A stretch of 64,000 bases of DNA from Iodobacter fluviatilis (GCF_004194535.1 NZ_CP025783.1:1-64000); one strand, 5' to 3'. Shown: positions 17,946 through 29,676, counted from the first letter of the stretch. Numbers and translations are program-made. Notes: generated by a model not told the origin, from the sequence alone.

Positions 17946-18839
17946 TTCCACAATTGGTCGAGGTGTTTGGCATTGGCCGCGATGCAATTAGTGCTTGGCT
18001 GGATGCTTGGGCTGCACAAGGACTCAGGGGGCTACAAGATGAGGTGCGTTTAGGCCGACCCGCTGTGCTGACAGAAGGCGATTTGCAAGAATTGAAAATA
18101 TTGATTGATGAGAATCCACATCAATTAAAAATGGCTGTGGCGCAATTTGAGGATAAATCCGGCAAAAAAGCGGAGTTAATTACCTACCGTCGCGCAATTA
18201 AAAAATTTTAACTACGGCTGGAAGCGGTGTCGCGCCTCATTGCGCGGCCTGCGAGATGAAACACATTTTCGCAGAAGCCAAGAGGTCGCTGTATTTTTAC
18301 GTGAACAAGAAACGAATGGTAAATTCAATATTTACTTTTTTGATGAATCTGGCGCGAGTTTAACACCCAGTATTCCGTATGCGTGGCAGGAAATAGGTAA
18401 GACGAGAGAGTTACCCAGTAAGCGCAGCAAGCGATTGAATATACTGGGTTTTATCAATCGGAAGAATGAAGGTCAATGCCATTTTGTTGAAGAAAGTGTT
18501 AACTCAGGACATGTGATCGAAGCCTTTGATGCATTTGCTGCGCGGTACGCTGAAGAATATGCCGCAACTAAAGTGCCCTGTTTAGTCGTGCTCGACAATG
18601 CGCCAACCCATCACAGTGGTGTATTTAAAGCCAAAATTGACGATTGGATCGCCCAAGGGGTCTGTTTACATTATTTGCCGACTTATAGTCCTGAGCTGAA
18701 CTTGATTGAAATTCTGTGGCGCAAATTGAAGTATGAATGGCTGCCGATGTCGGCTTACAAAAGCTATGGTTGTTTGAAGGAAAACGTAAAAAATATTTTG
18801 TTTTTGTTCGGTACAAAATACAAGATAACTTTTGTTTAA
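17946..18839 (+). pseudogene. IS630 transposase, truncated and frameshifted
   Basis: The helix-turn-helix half (EVFGIGRDAISAWLDAWAAQ) is in one frame to about 18209, and the DDE half from there to 18839. The DDE motifs are FFDESG, VVLDNAPTHH and YSPELNLIEILWRKLK, all intact. The frames join perfectly (AIKKF-NYGWKR) if one T is removed from the T4 run at 18206-18209, so that break may be a sequence error. The missing N-terminus, cut by IS3 copy 1, is a real truncation. Confidence 0.85.
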
Positions 18840-18842
18840 CTA
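17946..18842 (+). mobile_element. IS630-family element, 5' truncated
   Basis: The remainder of an IS630 (Tc1/mariner-like) element. Its left part is removed by the IS3 copy at 16637-17945, and its right end interrupts hsdS next to a TA dinucleotide, the usual IS630 target. The exact right boundary (about 18842) is approximate because the left terminal repeat is not available for comparison. Confidence 0.75.
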
Positions 18843-19721
18843 CTTACCTACGCGACTCATTAACAAGTCATTTTTCACTGGCTTGTATTTTTTAATAAAT
18901 TCTTCAAAAATTAGTGCATCAACTTTTACGGTATTTTTTAAATTAACTTTCCCAGATTTAATATCTGTTACCCTAACCATTGGGTAGCCAGTAGGTGAAA
19001 ATATTGGCGTTTGGTGCAAAGAGTCAATTACGTTTGTAACTTCAGATAAAGTCATCACCTCCCAACTCTTCGGAATTCGGCCGACTGGGCTGTCTTTAAA
19101 TTCGGCGTGGCCGATGCCTTGAGTTAATAGCTCTTGCATCAGGCCGGTTTTCAGGTCTTTGAGTTTATTGATTTGCGCTTGGGTGGATTCAATTACGTCG
19201 TCAACGGCGGTGAGAATAGCGGCGATTTTTTGTTGTTCGGCAAATAACGGGATGTTGAATTCAAGCTCACTTAGTTTTTCAATAGTTAATGCGGCTTGGT
19301 TTGAGCCTCCTGCTATTCTATCTATTGCCGTTTGAAATACGTCTGAATCTAGATATTTAGCAAGGTAACTCGGGCTAACCGTTTTGTCTATTTCTCTAAT
19401 CCATAGCAAATTCCCGTCTTTAAAATAAAATTCTAAGTCTTCAATTAAGTATATGACGCCAATCGTCCCTACAGCGGTTACTAAAATTTCATCTTGTTTA
19501 GGCGCGCCAAATTTTTTTTTTAGCTCGCTAAATTTCTCTTTTGAAATATAAAGAGTGTCTCTTATAAACTGTTTTTTACTACGAAGAATTACCTCTTTTG
19601 ACCTAAAAAAAGGCACTCCTTCTGACACATATTCAGATTGCAGAATACGCTTGCTCGAACCAATTTTTGCCATGTCAGCTAACCGCTGCGCTCGCCAATC
19701 ACGTGGAATTTGATTACTCAT
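18840..19721 (-). pseudogene. hsdS: hsdS specificity subunit, 3' truncated
   Basis: 293 residues of a type I restriction-modification specificity subunit. The first target-recognition domain (about 1-150) and the central conserved helix (EQQKIAAILTAVDDVIESTQAQ) are intact. The second recognition domain starts (VGRIPKSWEVMTLSEVTNVI) but stops after LLMSRVGK, where the IS630 element enters. Half of the second recognition domain and the C-terminal spacer helix are lost, so normal bipartite DNA recognition is unlikely. Truncated HsdS can sometimes dimerise to recognise a palindromic site. It follows the DUF1016 gene by 24 bp. Confidence 0.85.
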
Positions 19722-19745
19722 ACCCCAACCCCGCCAAATTGCTGT

Positions 19746-20780
19746 TTATTCATCATGACTCACCCCAAGCTGTTGTTGCACCCATGCGCGTTCACGTTCT
19801 AGCTCGTGTTTAAGCTCGGCTTCGCTAGGTAAATAGGGCAGGTATTTGGCGGCGAACATTTGCTCGCTGTCGGTGAGGATCGAGTATTTCACGACGGCTT
19901 CGCTTTTTTGGCTGCATAAGATCAAGCCGATGGTGGCGTTGTCGTCATCGCCTTTTTTATGCTGATCGTAAATGCGGATATAGGTGTGCATTTGCCCGAC
20001 ATCCTGATGGCTGAGTTTGCCGAGCTTTAAATCAATCAGCAAAAAACATTTAAGTTTGAAATTGTAAAACACCAGATCAATATAAAAATCCTGATCATCC
20101 GTACGAATGCGCTGTTGGCGTTCGACAAATGCAAAGCCTTTGCCGAGTTCTAATAAAAATTGCTGTAGGTTATTGATAATGCCCTGTTCTAAATCGGCTT
20201 CTTGATAGCGGCCTGAATCCAGATTGAGAAAATCCAGAATATAGGGGTCACGCAAATAATCTTGTGGCTGCTGCGCTAAAAGCTGGGTGTTGGTTTTTGC
20301 TTCGGCCTCGACCGAGGCTTTATCTTGGCTGGCCAGTAATCGCTCGTAATACAGCACGCTGATTTGGCGCTCTAGTGCACGAACACTCCAGCCTTGTTGC
20401 ACGGCTTCCTGCTGATACCACTCTCTGGCACTCGGGCTTTCAATCCGCGCCAAGTGGTTGTAATGCGACCAGCTTAATTCGAGAGACACTGTCTCCCGAA
20501 TTGGAAAAGCCTCATAAAAACGCCGCATATTGCGTAAATTAGTGACATCAAAGCCTTTGCCAAACTCTGCACTCAAACGGGCAGAGAGCAGCTCTAGTTG
20601 TTGTTTGCCATAGGCGGCGCGGCTTTCGCCCTGCTGTTCATGCTCAATAATCAAATTGCCGATTTGCCAATAGGTTTGCACCATGGCGGTGTTGACGCTG
20701 CGCTGAATCTGATGGCGCGCCTGCTGAATAAGCTGGCTAACTTGTTGAAACAGCGCATCCTGCTGCGGCAGTTTATTCAT
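19746..20780 (-). CDS. DUF1016 / YhcG-type PDDEXK nuclease-domain protein
   Basis: A 344-residue protein. The N-terminal DUF1016_N domain (about 10-170, with [23 protein letters not shown]) is followed by a PDDEXK-like nuclease domain (about 175-330), where [12 protein letters not shown] and [11 protein letters not shown] supply the candidate metal-binding D...DxK set. Such genes commonly sit inside type I restriction-modification operons, as here, between hsdM (8-bp overlap) and hsdS. Their biochemical role is not settled. The gene is intact and would be translated with hsdM. Confidence 0.85.
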   Translation of the reverse strand: MNKLPQQDALFQQVSQLIQQARHQIQRSVNTAMVQTYWQIGNLIIEHEQQGESRAAYGKQQLELLSARLSAEFGKGFDVTNLRNMRRFYEAFPIRETVSLELSWSHYNHLARIESPSAREWYQQEAVQQGWSVRALERQISVLYYERLLASQDKASVEAEAKTNTQLLAQQPQDYLRDPYILDFLNLDSGRYQEADLEQGIINNLQQFLLELGKGFAFVERQQRIRTDDQDFYIDLVFYNFKLKCFLLIDLKLGKLSHQDVGQMHTYIRIYDQHKKGDDDNATIGLILCSQKSEAVVKYSILTDSEQMFAAKYLPYLPSEAELKHELERERAWVQQQLGVSHDE

Positions 20781-22497
20781 ACCCCAGCTCCGCCAAGTAA
20801 TCCTTCATCACGCCTTCGGCCTTTGCCACTTGTGCATCTAATTGATGCAGCGACACGCGATATTTATCCCACCAGCGTTCAAACTGGGCGATCAGCGCTT
20901 GCTGATCGGCAGGCAATAATGTGCGAATCATTTCTTTGCTGGTGATTTCCGGTTTGAAATCGTAATAATCTGCATCGCGCTGCGTGAAAACAGCCGTGAC
21001 ATCAAAGCCTTGCAGGATTTCTTCCTGAATATAATCGTCATTCACTTCGCGCACGGGCACGCCACCATGCAGCAAGGCACGCACATCAAAAATTTCGGGA
21101 GGGGGTGAGGTATCGGCGTAGCGGCGGATATTTAGGTTGTAATCGTTGTCGCTGATTTCAGCCAGCGTGACCACCTTAGCGTAGCGCTTGATATCGCTGT
21201 ATTGCTCAAAGGTGGTGACGATTTTTGCTATATCGCTGCTGCGTAGGCTGTTTTGATTTTTACCTTCGGCATAATCCAGCTCGCCATTGATAAACAGTAC
21301 TTTGCCTTTACGCTCAGCTGGCTTGGCTTTGTTGATGATCAACAGACTGGCTGGGATGCCGGTGCCGTAAAACAAGCCCGCAGGTAGGCCAATCACGGCT
21401 TCTAGCAAATCGTCGTTCAAAATACCTTGGCGAATGGCTTTTTCGCTGGAGCCACGGAATAACACGCCGTGCGGCATTACCACGCCCATCATGCCATCGT
21501 TATTCAGCGAGGCAATCATATGCTGCACAAAGGCTAGATCGCCCGAATCTTTCGGCGGCGTGCCGTAGGGGAAGCGACCAAAGCCATCGTTATCGGCCTC
21601 GGTTTTGCCCCAAGCGGCCAAGCTAAAGGGTGGATTGGCGATCACGCGATCAAACGTCATTAACTCGCCGTTTTGAATATGCTTAGGATCGCCCAAGGTG
21701 TCGCCCTTGCGGATATCTGCATTGAATACGCCATGCAAAAACATATTCATTTTGCAAATGGCCCAAGTATTCAGATTCATTTCTTGGCCATATAGCGACA
21801 GATTGGCGGCATTTTCGCCATGCTGCACTAGATAATTACGCGTTTGCACCAGCATCCCGCCCGAGCCAACGGTAGGGTCATAAATCCGCATTCCGGCATG
21901 GGGCTTGAGTAAAGCCACTAGTAATTGCACGACTTCGCTAGGCGTATAGAATTCACCGCATTTTTTACCAGCAGAATCGGCAAACATCTTAATCAGATAT
22001 TCGTAAGCCGTGCCTAGTAAATCGCTCGATTCAAAATCTTCATTACGCAAGCGATGCTGGCCAAAGTGGCTGAGTAAGTCGCCCAGCTTTTTATCAGATA
22101 ATTTATTTTTGATATTAAAGTCGATCGAAACCAATACGCCTTCTAGGCTGCTATTGTGCTCTTCGATCGCTTCGGTGGCTTTATTTAGCTCGGCACCAAT
22201 ATCGTGCTTTAAATCTTTCAGCGTATTCCAGCGGGCGCGTTCGGGCACAAAGAAAGTCTGATCGTACTCATCTTCATCCTGCGCCAGCACCGCTGCCTGC
22301 GCTTGCGTCTTACCAATACTCAGATAATGAGCTAGCACTTTTTCCTGCTCTTCATCAAAGCTATCGGACAAGCGTTTCAAGAACATCATGCCGAAAATGT
22401 AATCTTTATATTCCGACGCATCCATATTGCCGCGCAAAATATCGGCCGCAGTCCAGAGATAGGACTCGAGCTGTTGGAGGGTGAGTTTTTGAGTCAT
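20773..22497 (-). CDS. hsdM: Type I restriction-modification DNA methyltransferase
   Basis: A 574-residue HsdM that transfers a methyl group from S-adenosylmethionine to N6 of adenine, in complex with HsdS. The N-terminal helical domain starts [20 protein letters not shown]. The SAM-binding motif [10 protein letters not shown] is near residue 240, and the catalytic NPPF motif is in [13 protein letters not shown]. The ATG at 22497 fits the family N-terminus; the frame extends upstream to 22599 without support. No hsdR is present in the window. With hsdS truncated, this looks like a decayed or orphan modification system. Confidence 0.92.
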   Translation of the reverse strand: MTQKLTLQQLESYLWTAADILRGNMDASEYKDYIFGMMFLKRLSDSFDEEQEKVLAHYLSIGKTQAQAAVLAQDEDEYDQTFFVPERARWNTLKDLKHDIGAELNKATEAIEEHNSSLEGVLVSIDFNIKNKLSDKKLGDLLSHFGQHRLRNEDFESSDLLGTAYEYLIKMFADSAGKKCGEFYTPSEVVQLLVALLKPHAGMRIYDPTVGSGGMLVQTRNYLVQHGENAANLSLYGQEMNLNTWAICKMNMFLHGVFNADIRKGDTLGDPKHIQNGELMTFDRVIANPPFSLAAWGKTEADNDGFGRFPYGTPPKDSGDLAFVQHMIASLNNDGMMGVVMPHGVLFRGSSEKAIRQGILNDDLLEAVIGLPAGLFYGTGIPASLLIINKAKPAERKGKVLFINGELDYAEGKNQNSLRSSDIAKIVTTFEQYSDIKRYAKVVTLAEISDNDYNLNIRRYADTSPPPEIFDVRALLHGGVPVREVNDDYIQEEILQGFDVTAVFTQRDADYYDFKPEITSKEMIRTLLPADQQALIAQFERWWDKYRVSLHQLDAQVAKAEGVMKDYLAELGYE

Positions 22498-22995
22498 ACG
22501 AATTCTTTTTAATCTAGGGGGCAATACGGTGCGCCGCGTTAAAGCATTAACGAAACGCAAAATGAGGCGGCGTAAAGAGCAACCGTTTAAGGGCGACATC
22601 TTACCCTAAAAACGAAAGCTTATTTAGAGGTGCAAAATCTTACTCAACTTCTCCACCCAAATCCATCGAACGTCACCTCTCCGCTTACCAGTTTAGCGAC
22701 CATCAAACGAGGGTTGATGCTCGGTTGAAACGACTGAGTTAGACTGAGCGACAGGCCGCTAGACGCTGAGGCGCAACAATTTTAGGCCAAATGAGCGTCT
22801 GCAATGACCTTGATTGCAGACGCTCAAATTGTGTCGCGAGCGCTAGCTCCTCGGCCTTTGCGGACATTCACGATATTATTATTGACTGATTTAGTCTTAA
22901 GCATTGGTGTTCATATTAAGCAATCTCCATTAGGCGAGCGCAATGTGCTCGCCACGACCGGAGAAGTGGCTGTGTAAGAAAGCTGAGATGGATAG
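22498..22995. other. Intergenic region with long hairpin
   Basis: About 500 bp between hsdM and the yehQ-like gene with no convincing gene. It contains a perfect 13-bp stem (GAGCGTCTGCAAT at 22793-22805 and its complement at 22813-22825) around a 7-nt loop. The symmetry continues imperfectly outward to about 22772 and 22840. There is no T-run, so a factor-independent terminator is not obvious. It could be a bidirectional terminator or a small repeat element. Confidence 0.5.
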
Positions 22996-25052
22996 TTAAT
23001 CAGGTAATATTATGACGTCTTTTACGGTGGACTGTTCTTTTTCATATTCAAATATTAAGTAATACAGTTCAGTTAAATAGTGGGGCATCTGCTCTGGTGC
23101 ACTACTTTGCAGTGAGTTCAAGGCGCGTTGCAGGCGTTCAGCGCATTCACCTAGTCCATGCTGGCGGAGTTGCTGCGCTCGGTATTGCACTTTTTGCGCA
23201 ATATTGCTGCCTAAATGAATCAATCCTTGTAGTAGCCATTGGGCGAGTAGGGCTCGGCTTTGTTGTAATAAGTCGTGCAAAGGGGCGAGTGTGGCGTGCT
23301 CCTGCCACGATGGCATCTCAATGCTTTGTGCTGTTTGCTGTGCTTGCAGCATGATGACTCGATCTTTGTCGCAGACGGCTATGGGTTCAAAATATAAACG
23401 TTCACCATGGCGGTGCGCCCAGCCAGAGATCATGCTGAGCGCGTCATCGTGTAGAATTTTTGCCAAAATATCGATGGCCTGTGGTGCGCAGGCCGAGTAA
23501 TGCAGACTTAATTCCACTTGATCAAGTTGCTCATCCTCACCGCATTGCAGGCTGGCGCGTAAGGTTTGGCTGCTGGCATCCCAGCCCCATGCGAGGATTT
23601 CAGTGACCGGCAAGAGATAGAGCTGGCTAACCACCTGTTGGGGTTGGGCAAAGGCTGGGTCGGCTTGCTGCAACCAGCGTTGCAAGCTTTGTGCATTGGG
23701 ATGGCGTAGGGGATGTGCGATTTGTTGCCATGCATCGTGCATCATCGGCAAAATATTGCTATGACGAGCGGTGTTGGCGATGCTGAGCGTGCCATTGGCG
23801 TGGCGTTTGGCAGCTTGCGTCACAATTTGGCTTTGCATGATTTTATGCAGCGGTTGGCTCAGTAGTCGGCGTTGCAAGATCGGCGTGCTCGGTTCGCTAT
23901 GTGGCCATTCGTGCTCAATCACCATCAACGCCAAGGTATCGGGATCACAAAAAATAATTTGTACCGATTCGTTTTGATCGTCGCGGCTGAGCTGCGCCCC
24001 TAGACTAACTAATCGTAAATGATCCAGCGCGACTTCACCTTGGATGCCAAGACCCAGCAAGTAGGCAGCAGGGGGGGTGTGCTTGGCGCATCGGGCTGAC
24101 AGGCATAGCGACTGCTGGTCCAGCGCGCTTGTAATTCACACAGTAAGGCCAAGGTGCGCTCCGGATGGGCGCGGCTGGAACGGGCTGCTTGATCCAGCAA
24201 GGCTTGTCGCAAGGCGGTCAAACTTTCAAGCACCCAGCGCCATTTTAGGCTCTCGGCGAGTTGTAAAGCCTGAGCAAATAAGGCTTCCAGATGATGGAGT
24301 GGCTGGCTGCTGCCTTCTTGCCAAAGTTGCAAGGCAATGGTTTGAATGGCCTGATCGAGGGCCATGGCGGCTTCTGAAGAAAATAAATCGTACGCCGTAG
24401 CATTCTGCTGTGGCGGTATGACTGTGACATTTAATTGCGTCCAGTTTTCGGTCGGCGCTTGCGCAAAGGCCATGACAGCTAAGGCGATGTGTTCACAGAC
24501 TTGTTGATCACTGCAATCGCAGCGCGCATGACTCAAACTGTGACTGGAAAAAAAACGCACACTGCACATGGGTAAATGTGCAGTAGGGGTGGGGCTGTCG
24601 CTTTGCCATGCGGTGAGGCGGATTAAGGTATTGGCGGACGCTAAACGATAGGCACGTTTGAGGAGGCTGCTAGGTAATGTTTCCAGCTCGGTTTTAAACA
24701 GTGCAGGGCTCCATGTCTCAACAGCAGCTTCGTGACTGGAGGCAGTCGGTTCATTTTCTGCTTCGTTTGCCATGCTGGCTTGGTGTTGATACGCCAACAC
24801 CATGGTGACGCGATGGCGGCACAAACCATTGGCTGGACAGGTGCAGCGGGCATCGCGCAGTCCTGCACCAGCGGGCAAGGTGCTGATATGACCATCGCTA
24901 TAGCGAGCAATCAGTTCACCATTTTCACTGTTCAGTTCGGGTGATTTGCCCTCACTAAGGTCTTTTTGTGCTTTTTTAACAAAACCTGCATTGCTTAGCG
25001 CGATTAAAGCTTCGCTACTGAGAGCTAATAAATCGGGGCGAAGCGCGTTCAT
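22996..25052 (-). CDS. yehQ: SWIM zinc-finger protein (YehQ-like), apparent frameshift
   Basis: A protein of about 685 residues if one C is added to the C7 run (G7 on the plus strand, 24071-24077). Without that correction it splits into 24009-25052 and 22996-24060. The join reads PPPAAYLLGLGIQGEVALDH, fully coherent, so a sequence error is likely. Two SWIM-type CxCx(n)CxH motifs are visible, CTCPANGLCRHR near residue 75 and CDCSDQQVCEHI near residue 180. SWIM domains bind zinc and usually protein or DNA. It is the last gene of a SWIM/VWA/DUF5682/MoxR/DUF4132 cluster matching E. coli yehQ-P-M-L-I, and overlaps the VWA gene by 4 bp. Confidence 0.8.
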
Positions 25053-26188
25053 TGTTGTACCTTTTCAGCCAGCCATGCTGCCAATTCACCGGGTGTCATG
25101 GCCCCGATATGTGCGCCGACATTGACTAATTGCTGCGCCATGTCGCGGTCGTAATTGGGCTTGGCAGCCGAATCGAGTGCGGCAAGACCGAGCACCGTGC
25201 AGCCTGATTGCACCATGCTTTTGCTCAGACGAACTAATTCGTGCGGGCTGCCACCCTCATAAAAGTCGCTCACCAACACCACAATGCTGCGGCGTGGATT
25301 GTGAATGAGCGATTGCGCGTAACGCATGGCCTTGGCGATGTCCGTGCCGCCACCTAATTGCACTTTCATCAATAATTCCACTGGGTCACTGACATCGGCG
25401 GTGAGGTTGACGAATTCGGTATCAAAGGCGATCAGATGCGTGCGCATGCCTGGTAATTGCCATAAGCAGGCGGCCATCACCGCCGAATGAATCACCGAAT
25501 CGACCATCGAGCCACTTTGATCGATCAATAAAATAATATCCCATTGCTCGGTGTGCCGTTTACTGCGGCTCATGAACAACGGGGTTTCGATATACAGTTT
25601 TTTATGCTCGGGATGCCAGCGGTGTAAATTGGCGCGCAGCGTGCGTTTAAAGTCAAAATTACTCGCTACCGGCCGCAACGATGGGCGACGTCGATCCCGC
25701 GTGCCGCTAAAACTTTGCCGCACTTCGCGGGCTAGTTTTTCCATAATTTTCTGAACCACGGCGGCAACGATTTTGCGTGCTGCCGCCAATACTTCGGGAT
25801 TCATCAAATGTTTGGTGTGCAGCACCGCGCGCAGTAATGATTCCGATGGCTCAATACGGGACAGCACATCCAGATTGGTGACGACTTCCACAATCCCAAA
25901 ACGCTCAACGGCATCACGTTCCAGCCGTTCGATCACTTCTTGTGGAAACAGCGTATGGATGGTGTTGACCCAATCGGGAATTGTCAGTTGCGAAGGATCT
26001 AGCGTTGCCCCGCGCTCGCCCCGCGCCGCGCGATCAGGATCGCGGCCGTACAGCCATTCCAACGCCGCATCGGCAGCCATCGCTTCGCCGCTTAAATTGC
26101 CTAATTGGGATTGAGCCGCTTCGCCGAGTAATAAACGCCAGCGTTGTAGATTATTGGGTATCTTAAGGGCGGTATTGTTGTTATTCAT
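25049..26188 (-). CDS. yehP: VWA-domain protein (YehP-like)
   Basis: A 379-residue protein with a C-terminal von Willebrand A domain (about 215-379). The MIDAS metal site is complete: DQSGSM, the threonine in GGTDIAKA, and the aspartate in LVSDFYEGG. The N-terminal half is helical. MoxR ATPases and VWA proteins typically act as pairs, a chaperone-like ATPase with a metal-dependent adaptor, and here the MoxR gene lies two genes upstream. It abuts the DUF5682 gene and overlaps yehQ by ATGA, so the cluster is one operon. The function of YehP homologues is unknown. Confidence 0.88.
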   Translation of the reverse strand: MNNNNTALKIPNNLQRWRLLLGEAAQSQLGNLSGEAMAADAALEWLYGRDPDRAARGERGATLDPSQLTIPDWVNTIHTLFPQEVIERLERDAVERFGIVEVVTNLDVLSRIEPSESLLRAVLHTKHLMNPEVLAAARKIVAAVVQKIMEKLAREVRQSFSGTRDRRRPSLRPVASNFDFKRTLRANLHRWHPEHKKLYIETPLFMSRSKRHTEQWDIILLIDQSGSMVDSVIHSAVMAACLWQLPGMRTHLIAFDTEFVNLTADVSDPVELLMKVQLGGGTDIAKAMRYAQSLIHNPRRSIVVLVSDFYEGGSPHELVRLSKSMVQSGCTVLGLAALDSAAKPNYDRDMAQQLVNVGAHIGAMTPGELAAWLAEKVQQ

Positions 26189-28588
26189 CTAGCTGCATAT
26201 ACCTTGCATTTTTTTATCATCAGGCGCTAGGCACAAACCCCAGTGCCGTAAGCGTTGCATAGCTTGTTGTTCTAATAGCTGCTGTTTGGCCAGCGCCACG
26301 GGATCGATATGGAATCGGGCGACTAACTCACCTGCGCTCACACCATGTACGCCTTGTTGTGTGAGCACTAAGCGCGCCAATGTGCCACGCTCGCGACTGG
26401 GTAGCCAGCTGAAGGCGGCGCGCATGGCGGGGAGCGCCAGCACAAAATCCAAATCATCAAGTTGGCCTATCAATGCATCCAAGGCTTGAATAAAACGCGG
26501 ATTTTCAGCCAGTTCATGTCGAGCCAAAGCCAATAAACCTTGCAAAGCATCGCCTAAATGCGCGGCGGTTAGCGTAGCCAATAATGCAATCGCTTGATCT
26601 AAAACGCGGTCGTCGTCTTGAGCCGCATATTGATTCACGCTCAATAAGCAGCCCAAGGCCGCGCCGCGACTGAGTGCCGCCGCTTGCAGATGCGCGGCTT
26701 TGCGTTGCCAAATGGCTAATGCGCGGGCATGCGGTAATTGCGACAATTCTGCATTATTAAGCGCCAGCGCATCGCGGATTAAATGCCGCAAGGCTTGCCA
26801 AGTGACAAGGTGATCGCTTTGATCCGCAATGGCAACGGCCGAATGATCTTCGGCCAGCCACAGCACACGATCCAAGGCCGTGTGCAGCAATTGCAATAAG
26901 GCGGGTGCTTGCGCCATGCCCAGTTCATGGCCGTGCCGATACAGCGCATGGCACAAACTCAAGGTACTGCCCAGCGCATCAAATTGCGGCTCTTGCGTGA
27001 TGGCATTTTGCAAGCGGCTCAGCAAGGCAGGATTAAAGTCAGACAAACCCGCCATCGCTGCGGTATTGAGTAATTGCGCTAAATCAGCACTTTTGCTGTA
27101 GCCCGAAGCCAGCTCGCTGAGCTTGGCCAGTGCTGCCGCTTCAAGACTTGCGCCGTAAATTGCCGCTTCGATCAAGGCCGATTGTTGTTCAAACGGTTGG
27201 CTTAATGACCATTGTTCGCTGCGTTCACCCGACATCGCCCAATTGGGGCCTGTCGTGCGCTGAAATCCGGGAATTTGCAAAATGCGTAGCCGATGCAAAA
27301 TCTGGCTACGTTGCCGCTCGGCTGGCGTCAGCAAGGATAAATTGAGTGCTTGGGGTGGCATTAAATCATGCGCTGCAAGCTCGGCGTAGACTGATTTTAG
27401 CAAGGGTGGCTGTGGCGTATTCGCGGCTAGTTTTCCGGCTTGATCACCAGCAAGTACATCCATAATTTCGACCAGAATCGGTTCGGTGCAACGGCGCAAG
27501 GGGCCGCGATACGTCCATGGTAAGGGCGCATCTAATGCATCTTTAATTAAACTGCCCGCCAAGCCATCCAACCAATCGCAGCGCAAAGGCGAGCTATGGC
27601 TGCGTAAGCGTGCTAAAGCGTGGGTGCGGACATGCACCGCTTGTACATCAGCCGTGGAGGCGGGGAGTTTCTTTTGCCGCAGCCGCTGCATCACGTCGCG
27701 TAATAATTGCTCACCCGCGCCAGCGAGTTGATGCTGCCAAATTGCTTGCTGGAACGAGGGCGACGGCATCCCAGATGCATAGCCTTGAAAAGCATCCAGC
27801 CGTTTATAGGTGTAGGGTATTAGGTATGAGCCGCTATGGATTTCCATATCTTGTTCATCAGCCAATACCTCTGCTAGATGTTCTGCCAATTGCGGAAGTT
27901 CTGGTGCGCTGCTGGGCAAGAGCTGTGGCGTACATTGTGGCCAGATGCGAGCCAAAGCTGGCGCATGATAGCCGCCGCACACCACGATCACTTTGCCAAA
28001 TTGCTGCGCCCACGCAATCCAGCTCGACATCATGGCCTCACGTTGTTGGTTGCCTGTGCTGCCAGCGCTGTCGCCGCGCAGATGGATGAAATACTGCTGC
28101 AGGCGGTCAGCCAAATCATCGCTACTGCAATCGCCTTCAAACAAATGCTCCCACAGCGCATCGCGGCCTTCGATGCCCAATTGGCGACTTAGCTCAAACT
28201 CGTACTGCTCGGCGCGGGCTTCTTGTTCGGCGTCGGCCACATCGGCGTAACGATTACTGACCTCGGCAAAAGCATCGTGCCAGGCGGGTAAATCGATAAA
28301 TGCCAGCTGTGCGCCAGCGGCACGTCCCTCATACAAAGCTTGCCATTCGGGCGAATGCTCGGCCAGTGGCGACCATGAGGCGCGGCTGAATTTCGAGCCG
28401 ATATTGCAATAGCTATAAATCGCCAACGGCAGTTGATGGCCTAAAAATAGCTCATCCAAGCGCGGATTAAAATCGGCTGGGCCTTCGATCAGCACCCAAG
28501 CTGGCGATTCGCGCCGAATCCGTTCGGCCACCAGCCGTGCACAAGCGGGGCTGTGGTGCCGAACGCCAATAATCTCGACCGCGCTCAT
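26189..28588 (-). CDS. yehM: DUF5682 protein (YehM-like)
   Basis: A 799-residue protein of the DUF5682 family. The start at 28588 (MSAVEIIGVRHHSPAC) overlaps the MoxR stop by ATGA. The N-terminal region has the family's conserved GVRHHSPACARLV and VLIEGPADFN segments and YSYCN, and VVCGGYHAPAL is found near residue 205. The rest is helical and Leu/Ala-rich. The conserved His and Glu residues look like a possible active site, but no activity is established. It is consistently found with MoxR/VWA/SWIM genes, which comparative work has placed among conflict-type systems. Confidence 0.85.
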   Translation of the reverse strand: MSAVEIIGVRHHSPACARLVAERIRRESPAWVLIEGPADFNPRLDELFLGHQLPLAIYSYCNIGSKFSRASWSPLAEHSPEWQALYEGRAAGAQLAFIDLPAWHDAFAEVSNRYADVADAEQEARAEQYEFELSRQLGIEGRDALWEHLFEGDCSSDDLADRLQQYFIHLRGDSAGSTGNQQREAMMSSWIAWAQQFGKVIVVCGGYHAPALARIWPQCTPQLLPSSAPELPQLAEHLAEVLADEQDMEIHSGSYLIPYTYKRLDAFQGYASGMPSPSFQQAIWQHQLAGAGEQLLRDVMQRLRQKKLPASTADVQAVHVRTHALARLRSHSSPLRCDWLDGLAGSLIKDALDAPLPWTYRGPLRRCTEPILVEIMDVLAGDQAGKLAANTPQPPLLKSVYAELAAHDLMPPQALNLSLLTPAERQRSQILHRLRILQIPGFQRTTGPNWAMSGERSEQWSLSQPFEQQSALIEAAIYGASLEAAALAKLSELASGYSKSADLAQLLNTAAMAGLSDFNPALLSRLQNAITQEPQFDALGSTLSLCHALYRHGHELGMAQAPALLQLLHTALDRVLWLAEDHSAVAIADQSDHLVTWQALRHLIRDALALNNAELSQLPHARALAIWQRKAAHLQAAALSRGAALGCLLSVNQYAAQDDDRVLDQAIALLATLTAAHLGDALQGLLALARHELAENPRFIQALDALIGQLDDLDFVLALPAMRAAFSWLPSRERGTLARLVLTQQGVHGVSAGELVARFHIDPVALAKQQLLEQQAMQRLRHWGLCLAPDDKKMQGICS

Positions 28589-29676
28589 GGCAGACGGTGA
28601 CGCGCAGTGTAATACGCTTGCCAATGTTCGCCACTACGCCGGTTGATTTTTTGCTCAAAATAACGCTGTAATTTATTGCGATCATCTTGATGATCTTTCA
28701 CTACCGTACCCGCAATGCAATCGACCAAATCGGCTGGCGTACCCGTTCTTTGCTCTAAAAACCATGCTCGCACGCCAACGGCATGTGCGACATTGACCGC
28801 TTCGGCGGTGGACATCACTGCCGTGAGTTTATCCATGCTGTTGTCGCCCGCTGCTTGCTGCGTACTGCCGCGTAAATCGCGGAAGGTGGTGACAAGTAAT
28901 TCCAGTACCGATTCTGGCACGGTATGCGGAATGCCACTTTGTGCGAGTAGTTTGGCCGAGCTGGCCGACACCAAGGCCAATTCCTGCGCGAAATCCATAA
29001 TCGGGAACACCGTTTCAAAATCAAACCGGCGCTTCAATGCCGCGCTCATTTCATTGACGCCGCGGTCGCGGGTATTGGCGGTGGCAATGATATTAAAACC
29101 GGCGCGCCCATACAGCATGGCGTGTTCACCGCTGAGTTCAGGGATCGCCATCACCCGATCCGACAACATCCCTAGCAAGCAATCTTGCACCTCCAATGGC
29201 GCACGGGTGATTTCTTCAAAACGCACAATCTGCCCCAGCTGCATGCCCTGATACAAGGGCGCTGGTACCAGCGCTTTGGGGCTAGGGCCTTCATTAATCA
29301 GCAGGGCGTAATTCCATGAGTATTTAATTTGATCTTCGCTAATCGACGCGCCGCCTTGGATGGTCAGGCCCGAATTACCCGAAATCGCTGCCGCTAATAA
29401 TTCGGATAGCATCGATTTCGCGGTGCCCGGTTCACCGACTAACATCAAGCCACGGCCCGTTGCCAGTGTCACCAACATCCGTTCAATCGCCGCCACCGGA
29501 GCGACCATCTTGGCGCTGATCTTTAGCTTGGCATCACCCAAAATGAATTTGCGCGCGGCATTCAAGCTCATTTGCCAACCCGGTGGCCGTGGTGATGAAT
29601 CACTATCCCGCAAGCGCGCCAATTCATCGGCATAGGTCATTTCGGCAGGCGGGCGCTGTAAGTTTTTCTGGTCCAT
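28585..29676 (-). CDS. yehL: MoxR-type AAA+ ATPase (YehL-like)
   Basis: A 363-residue AAA+ ATPase. Walker A is GEPGTAKS (residues 81-88), Walker B is in IVRFEEITRAP, sensor 1 in FNIIATANTRDRG, and the arginine-rich ALKRRFDFETVF follows. MoxR ATPases remodel partner proteins with a VWA co-factor, here the yehP product. The length is close to what I recall for E. coli YehL. It is the second gene of the cluster, 64 bp after the DUF4132 gene. All catalytic residues are present. Confidence 0.9.
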   Translation of the reverse strand: MDQKNLQRPPAEMTYADELARLRDSDSSPRPPGWQMSLNAARKFILGDAKLKISAKMVAPVAAIERMLVTLATGRGLMLVGEPGTAKSMLSELLAAAISGNSGLTIQGGASISEDQIKYSWNYALLINEGPSPKALVPAPLYQGMQLGQIVRFEEITRAPLEVQDCLLGMLSDRVMAIPELSGEHAMLYGRAGFNIIATANTRDRGVNEMSAALKRRFDFETVFPIMDFAQELALVSASSAKLLAQSGIPHTVPESVLELLVTTFRDLRGSTQQAAGDNSMDKLTAVMSTAEAVNVAHAVGVRAWFLEQRTGTPADLVDCIAGTVVKDHQDDRNKLQRYFEQKINRRSGEHWQAYYTARHRLP